This document shows positions 1-9,541 of a stretch of 64,000 nucleotides of DNA, piece by piece. The translations under genes were made by a program, and so were the position numbers. The notes under the pieces are model-generated. The model did no database searches. It was not told the DNA's origin and worked only from the letters and a program-made list of their open reading frames with translations. This DNA comes from Helicobacter pylori (GTDB lineage: Bacteria > Campylobacterota > Campylobacteria > Campylobacterales > Helicobacteraceae): the NCBI GenBank assembly GCA_008032935.1, contig CP032039.1, positions 1,116,001 through 1,180,000 of the forward strand, written 5' to 3'. How positions within the stretch are numbered: the first letter of the stretch is position 1; each line of letters begins with the position of its first letter.

Positions 1-340
1 CGCATGATCGCAACCCCAAATCATCATCCATGTCTTTCATGTTGCTTTTTTTAAGCGCTTCTTTAACGGCTTTTTGGTGCGCTTCAAAATCCGCCACGGT
101 CATGTTGTCTGTGTTTTTAACTGCATATTCATGCAATTGTTTATGAAACGCCTTTCTCTTGTCTTCAGGCATTTTTTTCATGCGCATTCTCAATTCTTTT
201 TTATAATCCACAATATCCTGCGGAGCGACAATACCAGCCATTTTAGCTAAATCTTCATCGCTTGTTTTGCTGAAATCTTTGGCGTTCAAAGCCACAAATA
301 GCAATGTGCTAACAGAAAGTATTTTCAACGCTTTTTTCAT
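1..340 (-). CDS. DUF1104 family exported protein (3' end outside window)
   Basis: The reading frame opens at ATG 338-340 and stays open to the window edge, giving at least 113 residues. It starts with a signal peptide (MKKALKILSVSTLLFVALNA) followed by a charged, Lys/Glu/Met-rich helical segment (KDFSKTSDEDLAKMAG). The pattern 'DFS...DEDL.KMAG' is shared with the neighbour at 369-791, so the two are tandem paralogues of the Helicobacter-specific DUF1104 family. An AAAGGA Shine-Dalgarno lies just before the ATG. The product is probably periplasmic. Function is unknown; one protein from this locus in H. pylori has been reported to bind sialic acid, but I cannot tell which paralogue that is. Confidence 0.8.
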   Translation of the reverse strand, partial: MKKALKILSVSTLLFVALNAKDFSKTSDEDLAKMAGIVAPQDIVDYKKELRMRMKKMPEDKRKAFHKQLHEYAVKNTDNMTVADFEAHQKAVKEALKKSNMKDMDDDLGLRSC

Positions 341-368
341 TTTTTATCCTTTTAAATTAAATTTTATC

Positions 369-791
369 TCACTTAGGAGAGCAATGTTCGTCTTTTTTTT
401 TAACAGCCCTACACCAAACTTTTCTCGTATCGCCGCTGCAAACGCTCACATTAAGTCCTTTTGCCTTGATTTCTTCAGCGCTCAAACCTTTGGTTTTTTC
501 TTCTAATTCTTTACGCACTTCTTCACGCATTTTTTTGAAATCCTCTTCACTCATTTTGGAAAGATTCTTTTTAGCGATCCGGCTGAAATTCGCACGGAAT
601 TTCTTAGCGTCTTCAGCTTTTAAAGCTTTAAGGCGTTTAGACACTTCCATGCGATAATCAATCGCTTCATTAGAAGGCAGAGTGCCTGCTAATTTTAAAA
701 GTTCCTCGTTTTTGAGTTGCGAAAAATCCCTAGCGCCTAAAACCTGTAATCCAAGCAAAGCTGATAGGCAAAAAGCCAAACTCCTTCTCAT
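369..791 (-). CDS. DUF1104 family exported protein
   Basis: A 140-residue protein starting MRRSLAFCLSALLGLQVLG, a clear signal peptide, then RDFSQLKNEELLKLAGTLPS and a helical Lys/Glu-rich body. The start at 791 is chosen over an in-frame codon 21 residues upstream because AAGGAA precedes it and the signal peptide begins there. The C-terminus has two cysteines (CSGDTRKVWC) that could form a disulfide in the periplasm. It lies 28 bp upstream of its paralogue at 1-340, so the two are probably co-transcribed. Function unknown; paralogy and export are what the sequence supports. Confidence 0.8.
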   Translation of the reverse strand: MRRSLAFCLSALLGLQVLGARDFSQLKNEELLKLAGTLPSNEAIDYRMEVSKRLKALKAEDAKKFRANFSRIAKKNLSKMSEEDFKKMREEVRKELEEKTKGLSAEEIKAKGLNVSVCSGDTRKVWCRAVKKKDEHCSPK

Positions 792-1060
792 TCCCAATTC
801 CTTGTTGTCTAAATTTTTGCCGCATGACGACAGCAAATTTTGGCATTTTACCATGTTAATTTTAACTTATTCTCAAACGCCACTAAGAGCGGTAAAAAAT
901 GGGGTTTTTAAATTTCGTGCAACCATTGTGTATCATCATTTAATTTTTATTTATAAAGGTCGTTTTAAACCCTAAAATTTTAAAATACCCTTTTGAATGA
1001 TTGGTTTGTATGGTGTTGGTAGTTTTTAGTTTATTTTGAGTGAAAGGATTTTGAATAAAA

Positions 1061-1693
1061 ATGTTTGTGATTTTTGCAAAAGGCTATAGCTTAGCGATTT
1101 CTTTGTGCGCGGCTGTGGGGGCGCAATCCTTGTTTATTATAGAGCGAGGCATGGCTAGGAATTATGTGTTTTTGATTTGCACTCTGTGTTTTATGTGCGA
1201 TATAGTGTTAATGAGCATGGGCGTGTTTGGCGTGGGGGCTTATTTTGCTAAAAACCTTTATTTGAGTTTGTTTTTGAATTTATTTGGAGCGGCTTTTACC
1301 GGATTTTACGCTTTTTTAGCGTTTAGAACCCTTTTTCAAACCTTTAAAAAGAAGCAAGTCCAAACCCCCAAAAAACTATCCTTAAAAAAGACCTTATTAT
1401 TCACTTTAGGCGTTACCTTACTCAACCCTCAAGTGTATTTGGAAATGGTGTTTTTAATTGGCGCGAGCGCTTTGTCTTTCAATTTAGCTCAAAAATTTGT
1501 CTTTCTAGCCGGCACTTTATCGGCTGCCTTTTCTTGGCTTTTATTGTTATGCACCCTATCTCTACGCTATGGCTCTAAACTTTTAAACAACCAAAAAATC
1601 TTTATGGGGGTGAATCTCTTTGTAACCGCCATCATGGGAACGCTTAGCGTTACTTTATTTAGGGATTTTTTAGCGCTATTGAGTAAAACCTAA
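1061..1693 (+). CDS. LysE/RhtB-type amino-acid exporter, integral membrane
   Basis: A 210-residue very hydrophobic protein with about six predicted membrane segments. The N-terminal 'F.KGYSLAISLCAAVGAQSLFIIERGMARNY' pattern matches the LysE/ArgO exporter family (G.Q..F...G), as does the later 'TLLNPQVYLEMVFL' segment (NP in the mid-protein helix). Family members export lysine or arginine through the inner membrane; the substrate here is not determined. AAAGGA lies 12 bases before the ATG. It stands alone on the plus strand, separated from dnaX by 68 bp that carry a separate dnaX leader. Confidence 0.8.
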   Translation: MFVIFAKGYSLAISLCAAVGAQSLFIIERGMARNYVFLICTLCFMCDIVLMSMGVFGVGAYFAKNLYLSLFLNLFGAAFTGFYAFLAFRTLFQTFKKKQVQTPKKLSLKKTLLFTLGVTLLNPQVYLEMVFLIGASALSFNLAQKFVFLAGTLSAAFSWLLLLCTLSLRYGSKLLNNQKIFMGVNLFVTAIMGTLSVTLFRDFLALLSKT

Positions 1694-1761
1694 AAAGGGG
1701 CTAGTTTTAAGTCATTTTGCATTACAATACTCCTAAATGAGTTTTAAGGATTACAATCAAT

Positions 1762-3537
1762 ATGCAAGTTTTAGCGTTAAAATACCGCCCCAAACATTTT
1801 AGCGAGCTAGTCGGTCAAGAGAGCGTGGCTAAAACGCTTTCTTTAGCCCTAGACAACCAGCGTTTGGCTAACGCTTATTTGTTCAGCGGGTTAAGAGGTT
1901 CAGGCAAAACCAGCTCTTCTAGGATTTTTGCTAGGGCTTTAATGTGTGAAGAAGGGCCAAAAGCCGTGCCTTGCGATACTTGCACCCAATGCCAGAGTGC
2001 TTTAAACAACCACCATATAGATATTATAGAAATGGATGGGGCGTCTAATAGGGGGATTGATGATGTCCGTAATCTCATAGAGCAAACGCGCTACAAACCA
2101 AGCTTTGGGCGCTATAAAATCTTTATCATTGATGAAGTGCATATGTTCACCACCGAAGCGTTTAATGCGCTCTTAAAGACTTTAGAAGAGCCTCCTAGCC
2201 ATGTGAAATTCCTTTTAGCGACAACGGACGCCTTGAAATTGCCCGCTACCATACTCAGCCGCACCCAGCATTTCAGGTTTAAAAAAATCCCTGAAAATTC
2301 CGTTATTTCTCATTTAAAAACCATTTTAGAAAAAGAACAAGTGAGCTATGAAACAAGCGCGTTAGAAAAACTGGCTCACAGCGGGCAGGGGAGCTTGAGG
2401 GATACGATCACTCTTTTAGAGCAAGCCATCAATTATTGCGATAACGCTATCACAGAAAGCAAAGTGGCTGAAATGTTAGGAGCGATTGACAGGAGTGTTT
2501 TAGAAGATTTTTTCCAAAGCCTAATCAACCAAGATGAAGCGCGATTGCAAGAGCGTTATGTCATTTTAGAAAATTATGAAACCGAGGGCGTTTTAGAAGA
2601 AATGATGCTTTTTTTGAAAGCGAAATTATTAAACCCTGATTCTTATTCCATTCTTTTGATAGAGCGCTTTTTTAAAATCATTATGAGCAGTCTCAGCCTT
2701 TTAAAAGAAGGGGCAAATGCCAGTTTTGTGCTGTTGTTATTGAAAATGAAATTCAAAGAAGCTTTGAAACTCAAAGCCCTAGACGATGCGATTGTAGAAT
2801 TAGAGCAAGCCCCTTTCAATCAAAGCCCTAGCATGAGCTATAACGCCCCTAAACAAGAATTTAAAAATATAGAAAAAAGAGAACAAAGAGAACAAAGAGA
2901 ACAAATAGAGAGCATAGAAAAAAGAGAGAACGCAGAAACTCCGCAAACTCCCATGCTTTCAGCTAAAGATCGCATTTTTCACAACCTTTTCAAACAAGTT
3001 CAAACATTGGTTTATGAACGCAACTATGAGTTAGGGACGGTGTTTGAAAAAAATATCCGTTTCATTGATTTTGACAGCCAAACTAAAACCTTGACTTGGG
3101 AGTCTTTAGCCGCTGATAAGGATAAAGAGCTTTTAAGAGAGCGATTTAAAATCGTGAAAAGCATCGTTGATGGGGTTTTTGGCAAGGGCGAAAATATCAA
3201 AATCGCTTTAAAAAATCATTTGGAAAATAAAAGCACTCTAGAAACTCAAGAGGTTAAAGAGTTTAAATTCCCTTTTTTAAAGCCCCAACCAACCACCGAA
3301 ACGACGGCTGAAACGAAAGAAAATGAAAAAGAAGCGGTTGGAAAAGCGCTTCAAACGAAAGAAAACGACACTAAAGAGGTTCAAGAAAAAGAGATTAAAG
3401 AAAACGAAACTAAAGAGACTAAAGAAACCCAACCCAAAGAAGCCCCAACAGCGTTGCAAGAATTTATGGCTAACCACTCTGAGCTGATTGAAGAGATTAA
3501 GAGCGAGTTTGAAATCAAAAGCGTGGAATTGTTATGA
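1762..3537 (+). CDS. dnaX: DNA polymerase III subunit gamma/tau
   Basis: A 591-residue clamp-loader ATPase. Walker A is at about 43-51 (GLRGSGKTS), a zinc-binding cysteine set at C62, C71, C74 and C77, and Walker B DEVH at 124-127, followed by the sensor SRT segment. It loads the sliding clamp in the replisome. The C-terminal third is low complexity: an in-frame 9-bp repeat gives tandem EQR units near codon 371, and residues around 500-570 are a Lys/Glu/Thr-rich linker. AAGGA lies about 11 bases upstream of the ATG. The stop overlaps the tsaE start by four bases (ATGA), so the two are translationally coupled. Confidence 0.97.
   Translation: MQVLALKYRPKHFSELVGQESVAKTLSLALDNQRLANAYLFSGLRGSGKTSSSRIFARALMCEEGPKAVPCDTCTQCQSALNNHHIDIIEMDGASNRGIDDVRNLIEQTRYKPSFGRYKIFIIDEVHMFTTEAFNALLKTLEEPPSHVKFLLATTDALKLPATILSRTQHFRFKKIPENSVISHLKTILEKEQVSYETSALEKLAHSGQGSLRDTITLLEQAINYCDNAITESKVAEMLGAIDRSVLEDFFQSLINQDEARLQERYVILENYETEGVLEEMMLFLKAKLLNPDSYSILLIERFFKIIMSSLSLLKEGANASFVLLLLKMKFKEALKLKALDDAIVELEQAPFNQSPSMSYNAPKQEFKNIEKREQREQREQIESIEKRENAETPQTPMLSAKDRIFHNLFKQVQTLVYERNYELGTVFEKNIRFIDFDSQTKTLTWESLAADKDKELLRERFKIVKSIVDGVFGKGENIKIALKNHLENKSTLETQEVKEFKFPFLKPQPTTETTAETKENEKEAVGKALQTKENDTKEVQEKEIKENETKETKETQPKEAPTALQEFMANHSELIEEIKSEFEIKSVELL
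2869..2913 (+). repeat. in-frame 9-bp tandem repeat within dnaX
   Basis: The unit AGAGAACAA occurs three times in a row with partial flanking copies and encodes repeating Glu-Gln-Arg residues in the gamma/tau linker. Because the unit is 9 bp, copy-number change would keep the frame and alter only linker length. Confidence 0.7.
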
Positions 3538-3935
3538 GGGCGCGTTTAGACGAATTAGACAAAGTGGCGGCTGCAATTTTAAAAGATGATTTTAAGGGGG
3601 TGGTGCTTTTAAAGGGCGTTGTGGGGAGCGGTAAAACGACCTTAGTTCAAGCGTGCTTGAAACACTTGGGGTTAGACATTCAAGCGACTTCACCCACCTT
3701 TAGCTTGATGCATGCTTATAGCGAGAGCGTGTTCCACTATGATTTTTACATGCGCGATTTAGAGGCTTGCTTGGAGCTTGGCATGTTGGAGTGCTTGTTA
3801 GAAAAGGGGATCCATTTTGTGGAATGGGGCGATGAAAAATTAGAAAAAATTTTAAAAAAATACGATTTAGCTATTAAGGTTGTGGAAATCAAAACCGAAC
3901 CAACCAGCCGTTTTTATACGATAAAGATCGCTTAA
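3534..3935 (+). CDS. tsaE: tRNA threonylcarbamoyladenosine biosynthesis ATPase TsaE
   Basis: A 133-residue P-loop protein, the usual size for TsaE. Walker A GVVGSGKTT is at 28-36, 'SPTFSLMHAY' follows, then 'HYDFYMRD' and 'FVEWGDE', all characteristic of the family. TsaE works with TsaB and TsaD to make the t6A modification at position 37 of ANN-decoding tRNAs. The ATG overlaps the dnaX stop and lptB begins 12 bp downstream, so it sits in a compact four-gene run ending in rpoN. Confidence 0.93.
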   Translation: MRARLDELDKVAAAILKDDFKGVVLLKGVVGSGKTTLVQACLKHLGLDIQATSPTFSLMHAYSESVFHYDFYMRDLEACLELGMLECLLEKGIHFVEWGDEKLEKILKKYDLAIKVVEIKTEPTSRFYTIKIA

Positions 3936-3947
3936 AGGGTCGCTTGA

Positions 3948-4670
3948 ATGGATGTTTTAAAAGCAGAGCATTTAAACAAACAGATTAAAAAAACCAAAAT
4001 CGTTTCAGACGTTTCTTTAGAAGTGAAGAGCGGCGAAGTAGTGGGGCTTTTAGGGCCTAATGGGGCGGGTAAAACCACCACCTTTTACATGATATGCGGG
4101 CTTTTAGAGCCTAGTGGGGGGAGCGTTTATTTAAATGATGTCAATTTAGCTAAATACCCTTTACACAAGCGTTCTAACTTAGGCATAGGCTACTTGCCCC
4201 AAGAATCCAGCATTTTTAAAGAATTGAGCGTGGAAGAGAATCTAGCCCTAGCAGGGGAGAGCACTTTTAAAAACTCTAAAGAGAGCGAAGAAAAAATGGA
4301 AAGCTTGTTGGACGCTTTTAATATCCAAGCCATAAGAGAGCGCAAGGGCATGAGCTTGAGTGGGGGAGAAAGAAGGCGCGTAGAAATCGCTAGAGCTTTA
4401 ATGAAAAACCCTAAATTCGTGCTATTAGATGAGCCTTTTGCGGGCGTGGATCCGATTGCGGTGATTGACATTCAAAAAATCATTGAAAGCCTGATTGGAT
4501 TAAACATCGGCGTGTTGATCACTGATCACAATGTGCGAGAGACTTTGAGCGTGTGCCACAGGGCGTATGTGATTAAAAGCGGCACGCTTTTAGCGAGCGG
4601 GAACGCTAATGAAATTTATGAAAACGCTTTGGTGCGTAAGTATTATTTAGGGGAAAATTTTAAGGTATAG
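3948..4670 (+). CDS. lptB: LPS export ABC transporter ATP-binding protein LptB
   Basis: A 240-residue ABC ATPase. Walker [10 protein letters not shown] is at 36-44, the Q-loop near residue 85, the signature [15 protein letters not shown] at about 137-151, Walker [13 protein letters not shown] at about 158-169 and the switch histidine H194. The order and the '[11 protein letters not shown]' segment are typical of LptB (YhbG), which powers lipopolysaccharide extraction from the inner membrane with LptF/LptG. It lies two bases upstream of rpoN, the lptB-rpoN order found in many proteobacteria, which supports the call. Confidence 0.93.
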   Translation: MDVLKAEHLNKQIKKTKIVSDVSLEVKSGEVVGLLGPNGAGKTTTFYMICGLLEPSGGSVYLNDVNLAKYPLHKRSNLGIGYLPQESSIFKELSVEENLALAGESTFKNSKESEEKMESLLDAFNIQAIRERKGMSLSGGERRRVEIARALMKNPKFVLLDEPFAGVDPIAVIDIQKIIESLIGLNIGVLITDHNVRETLSVCHRAYVIKSGTLLASGNANEIYENALVRKYYLGENFKV

Positions 4671-4672
4671 AC

Positions 4673-5917
4673 ATGGCGGTTTTACGCGCAAACCTTAGCC
4701 CTAAAAACAAATTAAACGCTACCTTAAAAGGGTGGCTCCCCATTTTACAAAGCGAGCTTGAAGACTTAGAAGAAGTGTTGAAACAAAACGCCCTAGATAA
4801 CCCCTTAATCAAAATTGAAAACAAACGCATCAAAAATTTTAGCGATCGTTTTAGCGCTAAAAATAGCAGCGATCATTTAGAAAATTTCGCAATCGCTTCT
4901 AAAAGCCTTTTTGAAACCTTAGAAGCTCAAATCATTCCCCCCCTCTTTCCCACTGAAACCTCTCAAAAAATCGCTATGGATATTATCAGCGGGTTGAATA
5001 ATGAGGGGTATTTTGAAGAAAACATTGAAGAAAGGGCTAAAATTTTAGGGGTAGAGAGCGAAGTTTATGAAAAAGTGCGCCAGCGTTTTAGTTACCTTAA
5101 TCCCTCTGGCATTGGCGCTAGAGATGTGAAAGAGAGCTTTTTATTCCAGCTAGAGGGTAGGGAATTAGACAATAATGAGCTTTATGAAGAAGCGCGAAAA
5201 ATCATTTTAAATTTAGAAAAACACCATGAATTTTCTAAAGATTTTTATTATGAAAAGGCTTTAAAGATTTTAAAATCCTTTAAAAACCCCCCGGCCATTG
5301 AGTTTTTAGAAAAAGAAATAGAAGTCATTCCGGAGCTTTTTATTCTAGAAGTGGATAATGAAATCATCGTGCGTTTGAATGATGAGAGCTACCCAACGAT
5401 CAGTTTAGAAGAAAATCGCTTTAAAGATAGCGCTTATTTAAAAGAAAAATTAAAAGAGGCTAAGGATTTGATTGATGCGTTGAATTTGAGAAAAGCCACG
5501 ATTTATAAAATCGGCCTCATGCTTTTAGAGTATCAATACGATTTTTTTAAGGGTAAGGAATTGCGCCCTTTAAAATTATTGGATTTAGCCAATGAGTTTA
5601 ACCACTCTGTAAGCACGATTTCAAGGGCCATTTCTAATAAATATTTGGCATGCCAAAGGGGGGTTTTCCCTATTAAACATTTCTTTAGCACCGCCTTAGA
5701 CAATAGCGAGACTTCAAACGCTGTGATTAAAAACTATCTTTTAGAATTGATCAAAAATGAAGACAAAAAAGAGCCTTTGAGCGACGCTAAGATTTTAGAA
5801 CTCATTGAAGAAAAATTCCATTTGAAAATGGTAAGAAGAACGATCACCAAATACCGCCAACTGCTCAACATCGCTTCTTCAAGCGAAAGGAAAAAGCTCT
5901 ATTTGATGCGTGCTTGA
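4673..5917 (+). CDS. rpoN: RNA polymerase sigma-54 factor RpoN
   Basis: A 414-residue sigma-54. The N-terminal activator-interacting region has leucine-rich '[28 protein letters not shown]'-type helices; the central part has the core-binding and HTH segments ('[27 protein letters not shown]'); the RpoN box is VRRTITKYR at about 390-398, near the usual ARRTVTKYR. In H. pylori it directs transcription of the middle flagellar genes together with FlgR, whose gene is in this window at 17634-18779. The short spacing to lptB suggests co-transcription. Confidence 0.96.
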   Translation: MAVLRANLSPKNKLNATLKGWLPILQSELEDLEEVLKQNALDNPLIKIENKRIKNFSDRFSAKNSSDHLENFAIASKSLFETLEAQIIPPLFPTETSQKIAMDIISGLNNEGYFEENIEERAKILGVESEVYEKVRQRFSYLNPSGIGARDVKESFLFQLEGRELDNNELYEEARKIILNLEKHHEFSKDFYYEKALKILKSFKNPPAIEFLEKEIEVIPELFILEVDNEIIVRLNDESYPTISLEENRFKDSAYLKEKLKEAKDLIDALNLRKATIYKIGLMLLEYQYDFFKGKELRPLKLLDLANEFNHSVSTISRAISNKYLACQRGVFPIKHFFSTALDNSETSNAVIKNYLLELIKNEDKKEPLSDAKILELIEEKFHLKMVRRTITKYRQLLNIASSSERKKLYLMRA

Positions 5918-5931
5918 AAATAACCAATCAA

Positions 5932-5963
5932 ATGATTTCGCTCTCATTGAGCGTAAATGATCA
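5932..5963. terminator. hairpin between convergent rpoN and HD-domain gene
   Basis: CGCTC and GAGCG flank a five-base loop (5939-5953), and the flanking AATGATTT / TAAATGAT extend the stem imperfectly. There is no strong T run directly after it, so a bidirectional terminator is an inference from its place between two convergent genes. Confidence 0.4.
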
Positions 5964-6028
5964 AATTAAAATACTTTTGAGCATTTTTTAGATTTTATAA
6001 CTAATACTCTATTAAGTAGATCTATAAA

Positions 6029-7273
6029 TCACTTAAAATCCCTAAACAATTTCCCTAAATCCAAATCAAGCAGTTCCGTTTGGGATCGCAATTCTAAAAG
6101 GTTTTGAGCCCCTTTAATCAAATCGTTACTGGAAATGCCATGAGAGAGAGAGATTTGGGCTTCTAAAAACGCGCTCAAATGATCGCACACCTTCAAAAGC
6201 TCCCCACAAACCCCAAAATATTCATCACTATTATAAAGCGTGAATAATTCTTCAGCGTCTTTAGTGAAAATGATTTTGTTAGACTTGTCTTTATAGCGGT
6301 TTTTAAACTCGTTTTCGGTGAAATATTTCAAATCTTCTTGAACGCCCAAAGAAACAAAGGAATAGACTTTGTTTTGCATTTCCTTTTTTTCAATTTCTTT
6401 AATGCAGTTATCAAGCCCCGCAACGCTTTGTTTGATGGGCGTGATAATGTCTCGGGTCAAAATCTCGGGTAAATCATGGAAAAGCCCGCCCAAAAAATGA
6501 TTGATCCGCATGCTTTTACAAGCTTTTAAATCAAAGCTCAATAAATACCCCATAATCGCCACGCATAAGGTATGCCCTAAGACACTGGTTTGCGGCACTC
6601 TTGGGGTTTGGCTCCAACGCTTTTGGAAACGCAACTGCCCAAACATGCTCACCAATTTTTTCAGATCTTCTTTTTCCCCAAAAAGCCCTTCAAACAAATG
6701 ATCGTTATTGTGGAGTTGCTTGTCAATTTTTTCTTTAATTTCTTTCACACCATACATGTTGGGGTTAAAATGATAAATAATATCAAACTCCCACTTAGAC
6801 GCATAAAAATGCGCGCTCTCTAAAATCTGAGTTTCTAAAATTTGGGGTCTGTGGCTTAAATACTCTTTGAGTTCCTCTAAAGAAAAATACGCGCTGATTT
6901 CATCTTGCAAACTTTGCGCGACATAGGAGGCTAATTCTTGGCTGTGCGTTTGTTGGAGGGCGTAAAAAATAGGGGGTTTAATATCGGTTAAAACCAAGCG
7001 CTCCAAAAATTCAAAGCAAAAGAACTTGATTAAAAGATCTAAATCTAAATCTTTACCCCTGTCTTTTGAATCTTTAGCGAGCAAATACGCAATCATCGCC
7101 TTATGGGCTTGCTTGTCTAATTCCACAAATTCCAAAGGGCATGCTTGGTCATTCCAGCGCCTAATGGATGCACCCACAAACACACGCCTTAAAAATTGAG
7201 TTTTGAGTTTGGGGGCTTTTAGGGGTTTGAAAGAGCTAAAAGAATTAGCTCTCATTGGATGGGCACCATACAT
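6029..7273 (-). CDS. HD-domain phosphohydrolase (YfbR-like)
   Basis: A 414-residue cytosolic protein. The central 'LGHTLCVAIMGYLL...RINHFLGGLFHDLPEILTRDIITPIK' holds the metal-binding histidines and HD pair; 'HD..E.LTRD..TP.K' resembles the YfbR/YGK1 HD nucleotidase group. N- and C-terminal parts are Helicobacter-specific and helical. GAAGGA lies six bases before the ATG, supporting this start over the methionine at codon 7. Substrate unknown; a nucleotide phosphate is the family-based expectation. Confidence 0.75.
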   Translation of the reverse strand: MYGAHPMRANSFSSFKPLKAPKLKTQFLRRVFVGASIRRWNDQACPLEFVELDKQAHKAMIAYLLAKDSKDRGKDLDLDLLIKFFCFEFLERLVLTDIKPPIFYALQQTHSQELASYVAQSLQDEISAYFSLEELKEYLSHRPQILETQILESAHFYASKWEFDIIYHFNPNMYGVKEIKEKIDKQLHNNDHLFEGLFGEKEDLKKLVSMFGQLRFQKRWSQTPRVPQTSVLGHTLCVAIMGYLLSFDLKACKSMRINHFLGGLFHDLPEILTRDIITPIKQSVAGLDNCIKEIEKKEMQNKVYSFVSLGVQEDLKYFTENEFKNRYKDKSNKIIFTKDAEELFTLYNSDEYFGVCGELLKVCDHLSAFLEAQISLSHGISSNDLIKGAQNLLELRSQTELLDLDLGKLFRDFK

Positions 7274-7329
7274 TATTGTCCTTCTACGCTAACGCTTGCC
7301 TTACGCAAGCTTTTCAATATTTTAGCGTT

Positions 7330-9314
7330 TTAGAATATCCACCCATAATTGAAAAACACCTTAAAATGGCTAGCCCCTTCATTGAAAACAAAAGAGTTCG
7401 TGTAATCGCCACCGCTAGAAACGACGCTAGCTTTTCTTTGGATTAAAGGGATGCTAATCCCTACAGAATATTTAGAATGCTTATAGCGGTAATTCAACCC
7501 AGTAGCCACATCTAAATTGCCACTTCCTTTGACTTTATTGAGCACATAATAGCTGTTATACAAGCCCCTTAACCCCCCAAAGATGCCAAAAGATGAAGAA
7601 AAGTTCTTTCTCGTTTGAACGCCTATAGGGCTATTTTTATTGGAGTAAGTGGTGATGAAATCCAGTAATAAATCTATCCCCCACCATAGCTCAATTGCTG
7701 GAATTTTTGATTAAGGGCTTTAGAATAGTTGTATTTCACGATGCCATAATAAGCTAACCCTATGAAATCATTAAAGTAGTTTTGATAGCCTATTTTAGCG
7801 TTAACCCCTAAAATAGGGCTTCTAAAACTCTGTGAAGCGCTTGAAAAATAGTGGTTGGTAACGCTAGAAGTGACAAAGGTTTTTTGAATGGTGCTAAGCA
7901 TGGAATTGGCTAAATCTTGCGTGTTCAAACTAGCGTTTAGATTGTAGTTTGTTTGACTCCCCAAGTTAGCGTAGTTAATCGGTAAAGCGTTTTGATTAAT
8001 AAGCTGCTGCCAGACCGCTGCTGTTACCCCTAAAAAGCCAGCTGGGACATCCGCGCAATTGTGATAGATGGAATTAGGGTAGTTGCTAGGGAAAGCGGGC
8101 TGATTGGATTTTCCATAAAGCGAACACACATTATAGGGGAGGCCATCAGAATCTTTTGGTTTGCCATTTTCGTTTTGACCGGTTGGCACTCTTTGATAGG
8201 TCATATTCCCGTTATGCCCATAGCCTTTAGTGTGGCTGAATTCATGCAAGATGGTTCTTAAATCAGCCAAATTGATAGTCTTAAGGTTGTCGCTAAAGAG
8301 TTTTTGGGGTTCTAATGCATAAGCTTCTACCCCTAATGTGCCATATTCACCATCATTACCATATCCATTGGCTAACCCTACAACCCCTGAATTTTTTAAA
8401 ACAACCGCATCAATTTCTATTTTTTTTCTAAAATTATTAATAATACCTTGTTTGTTGAGTATATATTGTTGATCGACTTTAGAATCAACACGCCCATTTA
8501 CTCCGGGATTTACGCATTTTGAAGAATCATTATCGCAATCTGTTGAGCTGTTAGTGAATTCAAAAGGAGCGTTTAAGATCGCATCGCCCCAAGATTGGGA
8601 GTCTAAGACAGCGATCATGTTCAACATTAAATTAGTGAATTCTTCTGCGGTTTGTGGGGTGAAATTTTGCCAACAATCATTTTTCGTATTACCATTATTA
8701 TTGTAAGGACAAGTGTTGAAATTGCTTGGATTTTCATTACTATATTTCATTATAAGATTTGTTTTAATGTTATTGAGCGTTTCAAACACCCTTTGCGTGT
8801 TAGCGTCAGAAATAGAAGTGCTAGTGGCTTCAAATTTTGGAAGAAAGAAAGTATAGGGGCCAATTTTATCAAACGCCTCTTTTAGGCTATCAAATGCCTC
8901 CCCAGGTAAAACAATCTTAGAGTGTTTGGGGATGGTCTCTATCACGCCTAGATCAATCGTGTTGCCTTGAGCGTCTTTAAAACTCAGTTTAACATTGCTT
9001 AAATTATAAGGTAAGAAATTTTCTATAGTTAATTTACCACCAATATACAACACTTTAACAGGAGATAAAGATGAAAAGTTTAATTGTGATATGGATTTAG
9101 CGTCTGTGAATAAATTAGCCGCTCTTTTTAAAATCGTGTCTGTGGGTAAATAACTATAAGTTGCGTAAGTGTTTTTTGTGGTGGTGTGTCTTTTTTCTTG
9201 CGTTTGCGTGCCTTCTAATAGCCCAGTTTCAAAGCCGGCTTCTATGAAAAAGCCATTTTTCTCGTTCGCTTCTAAAGCGCTGAATAATAAAAGTGGGATG
9301 AATAGTTTTTTCAT
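7330..9314 (-). pseudogene. homA: hom family outer membrane protein, frameshifted near the 3' end
   Basis: The first frame runs from ATG 9314 for 546 residues to a stop at 7674; the second carries the C-terminus to 7330. One extra G in the G5 tract at 7678-7682 (minus strand) joins them into a 661-residue protein, the expected HomA/HomB size. It has a signal peptide (MKKLFIPLLLFSALEANEKN), Asn-rich extracellular loops with cysteine pairs, and a beta-barrel C-terminus ending in Phe (NYGWIF). Residues 357-367 read HEFSHTKGYGH, a metzincin-like HExxHxxGxxH. The locus next to the HD-domain gene is the usual homA position, but homA and homB are hard to separate by eye. As read, the truncated protein lacks its last beta strands and would not insert normally. 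Confidence 0.85.
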
Positions 9315-9437
9315 GGTTATCCTTTGTTAGCTTATAGTGTTTTCATTATACAATTTAAGGGAATGGTTTGTTTATTTTATTGGAATTTAAAGCTTTTACA
9401 AGGGATTAGTGTTTCGTATTGAAACAAAATTCTAAAA
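9280..9437. repeat. hom 5' end and leader, copy 1
   Basis: About 158 bp covering the first codons of hom, its Shine-Dalgarno and its promoter region closely match 10456-10613 in the same orientation, with scattered substitutions. The gene at 9542-10443 lies between the copies. Confidence 0.8.
9345..9350 (-). promoter_or_regulatory. -10 element of the hom gene
   Basis: Read on the minus strand this is TATAAT, 31 bases before the hom ATG, followed by a TAACAAAGGATAACC leader with the Shine-Dalgarno AAAGGA. A near copy sits upstream of the hom remnant at 10488-10490. Confidence 0.6.
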
Positions 9438-9541
9438 ACAAGCGTTTGTTTTAGGGTTTATTTATCATTAATTAGGCTGTGTTGATAAAAGTTTGATAAC
9501 TAAAACCTTTAACCCCCCCCTTAATTTTTCTAAACAGCGCT

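Noticed and set aside
7330-7563. Small 77-residue protein downstream of hom
   Set aside because: It is the in-frame C-terminal barrel part of hom after correcting one G.
9510-9518. C8 tract in the spacer downstream of the SAM hydrolase gene, considered as a phase-variation tract
   Set aside because: It lies outside any reading frame and is not placed in a promoter spacer I can define.
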